Below, in pieces: positions 32,040-35,059 of a DNA stretch of 35,059 nt. Numbering within the stretch: position 1 is the stretch's first letter; each line of letters begins with the position of its first letter. The stretch lies in the NCBI GenBank assembly GCA_946186245.1, contig CAMHMN010000026.1, positions 1 through 35,059 of the forward strand, in the 5' to 3' direction. The DNA is from an uncultured Clostridia bacterium (GTDB taxonomy: Bacteria > Bacillota > Clostridia > Oscillospirales > Acutalibacteraceae). A model generated the notes under the pieces. It was given only the letters and a program-made list of their open reading frames with translations. It ran no database searches and was not told the DNA's origin. Both the position numbers and the translations under genes were made by a program.

Positions 32040-33086
32040 TCAATATTCAAATCCGCTCTCTTCGCCCAGCGGCTTTTCCAGCAGCTCGGGATTGGCGAAT
32101 ACATGCTTGATCAGCTTCAGACTGCGCGCGAAATAGAATCCGTCCGCAATCCGCTCGTCCAGCGTCGCCCCCACGTCCACTACGTCGCGGATTTCTTTGC
32201 TGCCGTCCGGCATGACGACTTCTTCCTTGTGCAGCGTGCCGATGGTGATCATAATGCTGTTGGTGCCGTAGTTATTGAGATGGTGGTAAACGGCGGGACA
32301 CTTGATGCTGCCGAGATTGCTCGTGAGAATGGTGGTGTAATTCGGGTCGCCTTCCGTGAGCGCCTTGGGATTCTTGCCCCAGAAGTCCAGCCAGCGGATA
32401 ATGCGCACCACCACGATCAGTATCGGTCTGGGCAGCGCCGCAAAAGCGTCCAGCACCGCGTCAATGCCGCCGGTGGAATGTTCGCTCTTGCGGGTTTCCT
32501 TGACGTCGCCCACGATCTTCTTGCTGATGGAATCCAGCGTGTCCTCGTCGGAGGGTTTCAGCACCATCAGCGATTCCTCCGCGCCATCGGTGAAGCGACG
32601 TTTCACGACGAAGCTGATGGTAATTTCGTCGCGCTCGTAGAGTCGGTAGCCCTGAATGAAGCGGTTCATCAGCGGACGTTCCTTGACCATTCTCGCCATG
32701 CCCGTCACCGCGCAGTGGAAGAGGGTGGTCTTGTATTCCGGGTGCTCGGCGTTGCGGCGGTCGAGGTATTTCAGAAGCTCGGTCGCGTCAATCGTGTCGT
32801 TGAGATAGACCTCGCAGTCGGTGCGTTTCGGCCACAGGTAGGCCATGATGGTCTGAAGCCCCGGCGCCTTCACACGCCTTGCGTCCTTCCGGTCGCCCCA
32901 GTGGCGGCGACGTTTTTTCTTCTGCAGCTTTGCGTCCTTCTTGGCCTGCTTCGCGTCGATTTTGGCTTGTTTCTTCGCCTGCTTCGCGTCGATTTTCGCC
33001 TGCTTCTTCGCTTGCTTCGCGTCGATTTTCGCCTGCTTCTTGGCCTGCTTCGCCTTTGCTTTCATCTCTCGTTTTTCCTTACTCAT
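32040..33086 (-). CDS. E2-like acyltransferase-fold protein lacking the catalytic His
   Basis: 348 residues. The N-terminal 55 residues are almost pure Lys/Ala/Gln (KQAKKQAKIDA units, helical and highly basic), coded by 33-base DNA repeats. The rest (about 75-345) resembles the catalytic domain of 2-oxo acid dehydrogenase E2 and chloramphenicol acetyltransferase: YLNDTIDATELLKYLDRRN, LNNYGTNSIMITIGTLHKEE, and TLDERIADGFYFARSLKLIK. The catalytic HxxxDG motif reads DERIADG here: Glu311 replaces His while Asp315-Gly316 stay. Lipoyl and E1/E3-binding domains are absent. It is therefore not a normal E2 subunit; a non-catalytic or altered acyl-CoA-related role is possible. It overlaps the MBL gene by 4 bases and shares its operon. 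Confidence 0.8.
   Translation of the reverse strand: MSKEKREMKAKAKQAKKQAKIDAKQAKKQAKIDAKQAKKQAKIDAKQAKKDAKLQKKKRRRHWGDRKDARRVKAPGLQTIMAYLWPKRTDCEVYLNDTIDATELLKYLDRRNAEHPEYKTTLFHCAVTGMARMVKERPLMNRFIQGYRLYERDEITISFVVKRRFTDGAEESLMVLKPSDEDTLDSISKKIVGDVKETRKSEHSTGGIDAVLDAFAALPRPILIVVVRIIRWLDFWGKNPKALTEGDPNYTTILTSNLGSIKCPAVYHHLNNYGTNSIMITIGTLHKEEVVMPDGSKEIRDVVDVGATLDERIADGFYFARSLKLIKHVFANPELLEKPLGEESGFEY
32948..33046 (-). repeat. 33-base tandem coding repeat
   Basis: Three adjoining 33-base units (32948-32980, 32981-33013, 33014-33046) with few differences, plus partial units on both sides. They encode 11-residue Lys/Ala/Gln/Asp blocks in the N-terminal tail of the E2-like protein. Confidence 0.88.
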
Positions 33087-33886
33087 GTGGTAAGCTCCTC
33101 CATATCGTATGTTTTTCCGCGTTCCATAGCGCGGCAGGGAATGTTCTGCCTTTCGGCGATGTATTGCTCAAATGCCGCCGTCTTCACGCGGGCGGTCATG
33201 GGCGGAAAGCTGTCGTCGTAATGGTCGAGCAGCACCGCCTTCGGATGCAGCTGTTCCACCAGCGAAGCAGCGTATTCCAAGGGATCGCTCTTCCCCTGAT
33301 AGGGCAGAATCAGCAGGTCGGCTCCCGTGGGGTATTTTTCCTCCGGGTCAAGTCCCATACTTCCCATGATTTGCAGCCGTTTCCCGCCCGATTCCAGCTC
33401 GTAGAACAGAATCTCGCCGTTTTCCGGGTATTCCCTGTTGCAGCGAAGCAGCCGCAGCCCGTGGGAAAGATTGCCGGGTTTCAGGTAACGCAGGGCGGTT
33501 CTGATCACCAGCGGCTTGTCGAATACACAGTGCCTTCCCTGGTAGGCGGTGATTTCTATTTTCCCGAAGCAGCCGCTCCAGCCGGGGGTAATCATGTCCA
33601 GCTGACGCGCCGCAACGCCTTTGCTTTGTAATGTATCGCAGGGCGTTGCCGTCGCGTGAATGATGCTTTTGCCGCCCGAATAAATCGCGGGTATCTGAAT
33701 GATGTGGTCGAAATGTCCGTGTGTGACGAACACATCGGAAGCGAGCACCGCCATTCCCGCCTCTTTGAGCGAAACGCTTTCCGGATTCCGTTCGCCGTGC
33801 GGAATGCCGAAGAACGGGTCGAAGGCCAGTACCCTTTCTTCATCAAAGACCAGCAGGGAAGCCGTCCCGTACCATTGCAGCTTCAT
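33083..33886 (-). CDS. MBL-fold metallo-hydrolase
   Basis: 267 residues. The metallo-beta-lactamase fold is shown by MKLQWYGTASLLVFDEERVL, FDPFFGIP, and the metal-site motif THGHFDH (HxHxDH), then GGKSIIHATATPCDTLQSKG and the later GADLLILPYQGKSDP and AVLLDHYDDSFPP, whose His/Asp fit the remaining ligands. Similar proteins are annotated as hydrolases of the UlaG type; the substrate is unknown. The ATG at 33884-33886 has GGAGG 13 bases upstream. The stop overlaps the start of the E2-like gene (ATGA), so the two are translationally coupled. Confidence 0.88.
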   Translation of the reverse strand: MKLQWYGTASLLVFDEERVLAFDPFFGIPHGERNPESVSLKEAGMAVLASDVFVTHGHFDHIIQIPAIYSGGKSIIHATATPCDTLQSKGVAARQLDMITPGWSGCFGKIEITAYQGRHCVFDKPLVIRTALRYLKPGNLSHGLRLLRCNREYPENGEILFYELESGGKRLQIMGSMGLDPEEKYPTGADLLILPYQGKSDPLEYAASLVEQLHPKAVLLDHYDDSFPPMTARVKTAAFEQYIAERQNIPCRAMERGKTYDMEELTT

Positions 33887-34046
33887 TGATTTGGCAGAAC
33901 CTCCGTTTGTTATTTATTTCATTTCGCTGGGTAAAACACGCTCCGAAATGATTCATGATTCATTATTCTCTGAGCGAACGGATGGCTGCGCTTTTGGTGG
34001 GTTCCTCCGTCGGTAGTCGCCTGACCCTTGTAAAAAATCCGGGCTG

Positions 34047-34166
34047 GTCTCGCTCGACTTCGTCTCGCTCTCGAGGGTTCTGCCCTCGACCTCCCGCCAG
34101 GGCGCTGCCCTGGACCCGGCTGGGAACCAGTCCCCTGCACCCCATTATTGGCGCTGCGCGCTTTCC
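34047..34166 (+). repeat. Dispersed intergenic repeat at the 3' end of the acyl-CoA synthetase gene (copy B)
   Basis: Contains CGAGGGTTCTGCCCTCG, CCAGGGCGCTGCCCTGG (both palindromic), GGAACCAGTCCC, CCCTGCACCCCATTATTGG and ends TGGCGCTGCGCGCTTTC (34149-34165), identical over 17 bases with copy A1 at 9061-9077. It ends 10 bases before the stop codon at 34176, the same placement as copy C. The gap from 33887 holds, besides this, only an ATTCAT/ATTATTC tract at 33950-33970. Confidence 0.65.
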
Positions 34167-34175
34167 TTTTTCCTC

Positions 34176-35059
34176 TTATTCTTTTTCCTTTTCTTCCTCT
34201 TCCTGCTCCAGCTGCCGGAATGATACCTTCCCAACCAGTGTCTTGGGCAGCTCCTCGCGGAATTCAATTTCCCGCGGAAGGGCGTATTTCGCAATGTGCA
34301 GCCGCAGCTGCTCCATGATTTTTTCCTTCAGCTCATCAGAAGGCACCACGCCGTCAGCGGGAACAATGAAAGCCTTCACCCGCTGCATTCTTCGCGGATC
34401 CTTCACGCCGATCACGCAGCTGTAGGAAACCTCCGGGCAGCTGTCGATGATGTTCTCCAGCTGGGAAGGATACACATTGTATCCGTTGGTGATGATCATG
34501 CGCTTGAGCCGCTGGCGGAAGTAGACGTAGCCGTCTTCATCCATCACGCCGAGATCGCCGGTGTAGAGCCATGTGTCCCCGTCCGGCAGCACGCGGAGGG
34601 TCTTCTCCGTTTCCTCCGGCAATTTCAGATAGCCCGTCATGAGCGTCGGGCCTTTGAGAATGATCTCGCCCTCTTCGCCCGGAAGAAGCTGCTCGTCGGT
34701 GCCGGGTCTGACAATGCAGTAGACCGTATCGGGGAAGGGAATGCCGATGCTTCCTTCGCGGTAGTCGTCCTTGGGCGTCAGGCAGCTCGCGGTGACGCAC
34801 TCGGTCAGTCCGTAGCCCTCACGCACCTGAATGTGGGCGTTGTGAGCCTTGAGGAAGGCGTCGATCTTCTTTTTCAGCTCCACCGAAAGGCTGTCGCCGC
34901 CGCAGAACATGCCCAGCAGGAAGTCCATGTCCAGCCCGTCGAGCTGCGGCATGTGGAGCAGCGCTTCAAAGATCGTGGGAACGCCGGCGATGAAATTCGG
35001 CCGCTTGCGGCGGAGCATGTCGGCGTAGCTCTTGTTGTTGAAGGTCGGCATGAGAATGC
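34176..35059 (-). CDS. AMP-forming acyl-CoA synthetase (long-chain fatty-acid-CoA ligase type), C-terminal part
   Basis: About 294 residues; the frame stays open to the right edge, so the N-terminal half is missing. It belongs to the ANL adenylating superfamily, which activates carboxylic acids to acyl-AMP and then acyl-CoA. Seen in order: the FIAGVPTIFEALLHMP segment, MFCGGDSLS, motif A5 EGYGLTECVTA, GSIGIPFPDT, motif A7 LYTGDLGVMDEDGY, the hinge FRQRLKRMIITNGYNVYPSQ, and the C-terminal PKTLVGKVSFRQL with the catalytic Lys. The tail is Glu/Lys-rich. The overall pattern fits fatty-acid or aromatic acid-CoA ligases; the substrate cannot be read. It lies upstream of the MBL gene, separated by a repeat-containing 290-base gap. 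Confidence 0.92.
   Translation of the reverse strand, partial: ILMPTFNNKSYADMLRRKRPNFIAGVPTIFEALLHMPQLDGLDMDFLLGMFCGGDSLSVELKKKIDAFLKAHNAHIQVREGYGLTECVTASCLTPKDDYREGSIGIPFPDTVYCIVRPGTDEQLLPGEEGEIILKGPTLMTGYLKLPEETEKTLRVLPDGDTWLYTGDLGVMDEDGYVYFRQRLKRMIITNGYNVYPSQLENIIDSCPEVSYSCVIGVKDPRRMQRVKAFIVPADGVVPSDELKEKIMEQLRLHIAKYALPREIEFREELPKTLVGKVSFRQLEQEEEEKEKE

Overview
The window looks like chromosomal DNA of an anaerobic, probably spore-forming Clostridia, most likely an Oscillospirales/Ruminococcaceae-type gut bacterium. The reasons are Shine-Dalgarno sequences of the GGAGG type before most genes, sigma-A-like promoters (TTGAAT or TTGACA, 17-18 bases, TATAAT), a clear spoVT gene, a shared sugar-ABC ATPase, an NfnAB-type electron-bifurcating enzyme, DUF2974, DUF3021 and DUF4349 proteins, and dispersed intergenic repeats of the kind common in these genomes. 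The organism assignment is inference. No rRNA, tRNA, CRISPR array, integrase or complete insertion sequence was seen. Most genes are on the minus strand; the only plus-strand block is 9646-16456.

Layout. 1-490: 5' end of an OmpR-type response regulator preceded by a small membrane ORF. 549-1549: TfoX-like and GyrI-like proteins. 1650-4814: metal uptake unit, a Fur/Zur regulator with a near-perfect Fur box followed by znuA-znuC-znuB. 4860-5340: non-coding, with a MITE and heptamer arrays. 5370-6716: NADP glutamate dehydrogenase. 6902-8880: a secreted, membrane-anchored PIG-L deacetylase and an orphan fumarase beta subunit. 8881-9645: a long repeat-rich non-coding block. 9646-11193: a protein with two TIR-like domains. 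11454-13080: spoVT and rsuA. 13435-16456: the MsmX/UgpC-type ATPase, a CdaR/PucR regulator and a hypothetical gene. 16522-18354: a membrane protein and a DUF4349 lipoprotein. 18509-23796: proB, proA and a 1050-residue acidic membrane protein. 24138-26161: DUF2974, LytTR and DUF3021 genes in one transcription unit. 26366-30070: nfnA, a membrane leucine-rich-repeat protein and nfnB. 30409-31722: a beta-helical carbohydrate-binding lipoprotein. 32040-33886: an MBL-fold hydrolase and an E2-like acyltransferase. 34176-35059: the C-terminal part of an AMP-forming acyl-CoA synthetase.

The genes mostly serve nitrogen and redox housekeeping (gdhA, proBA, nfnAB), metal supply (fur-znuACB), sugar uptake (ugpC with cdaR) and signalling at the envelope. 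The items most worth a second look are the dual-TIR protein beside a repeat block, the leucine-rich-repeat gene placed inside the nfn operon, the DUF2974-LytTR-DUF3021 unit, the E2-like protein lacking its catalytic histidine, and a family of mosaic palindromic repeats placed at gene 3' ends.
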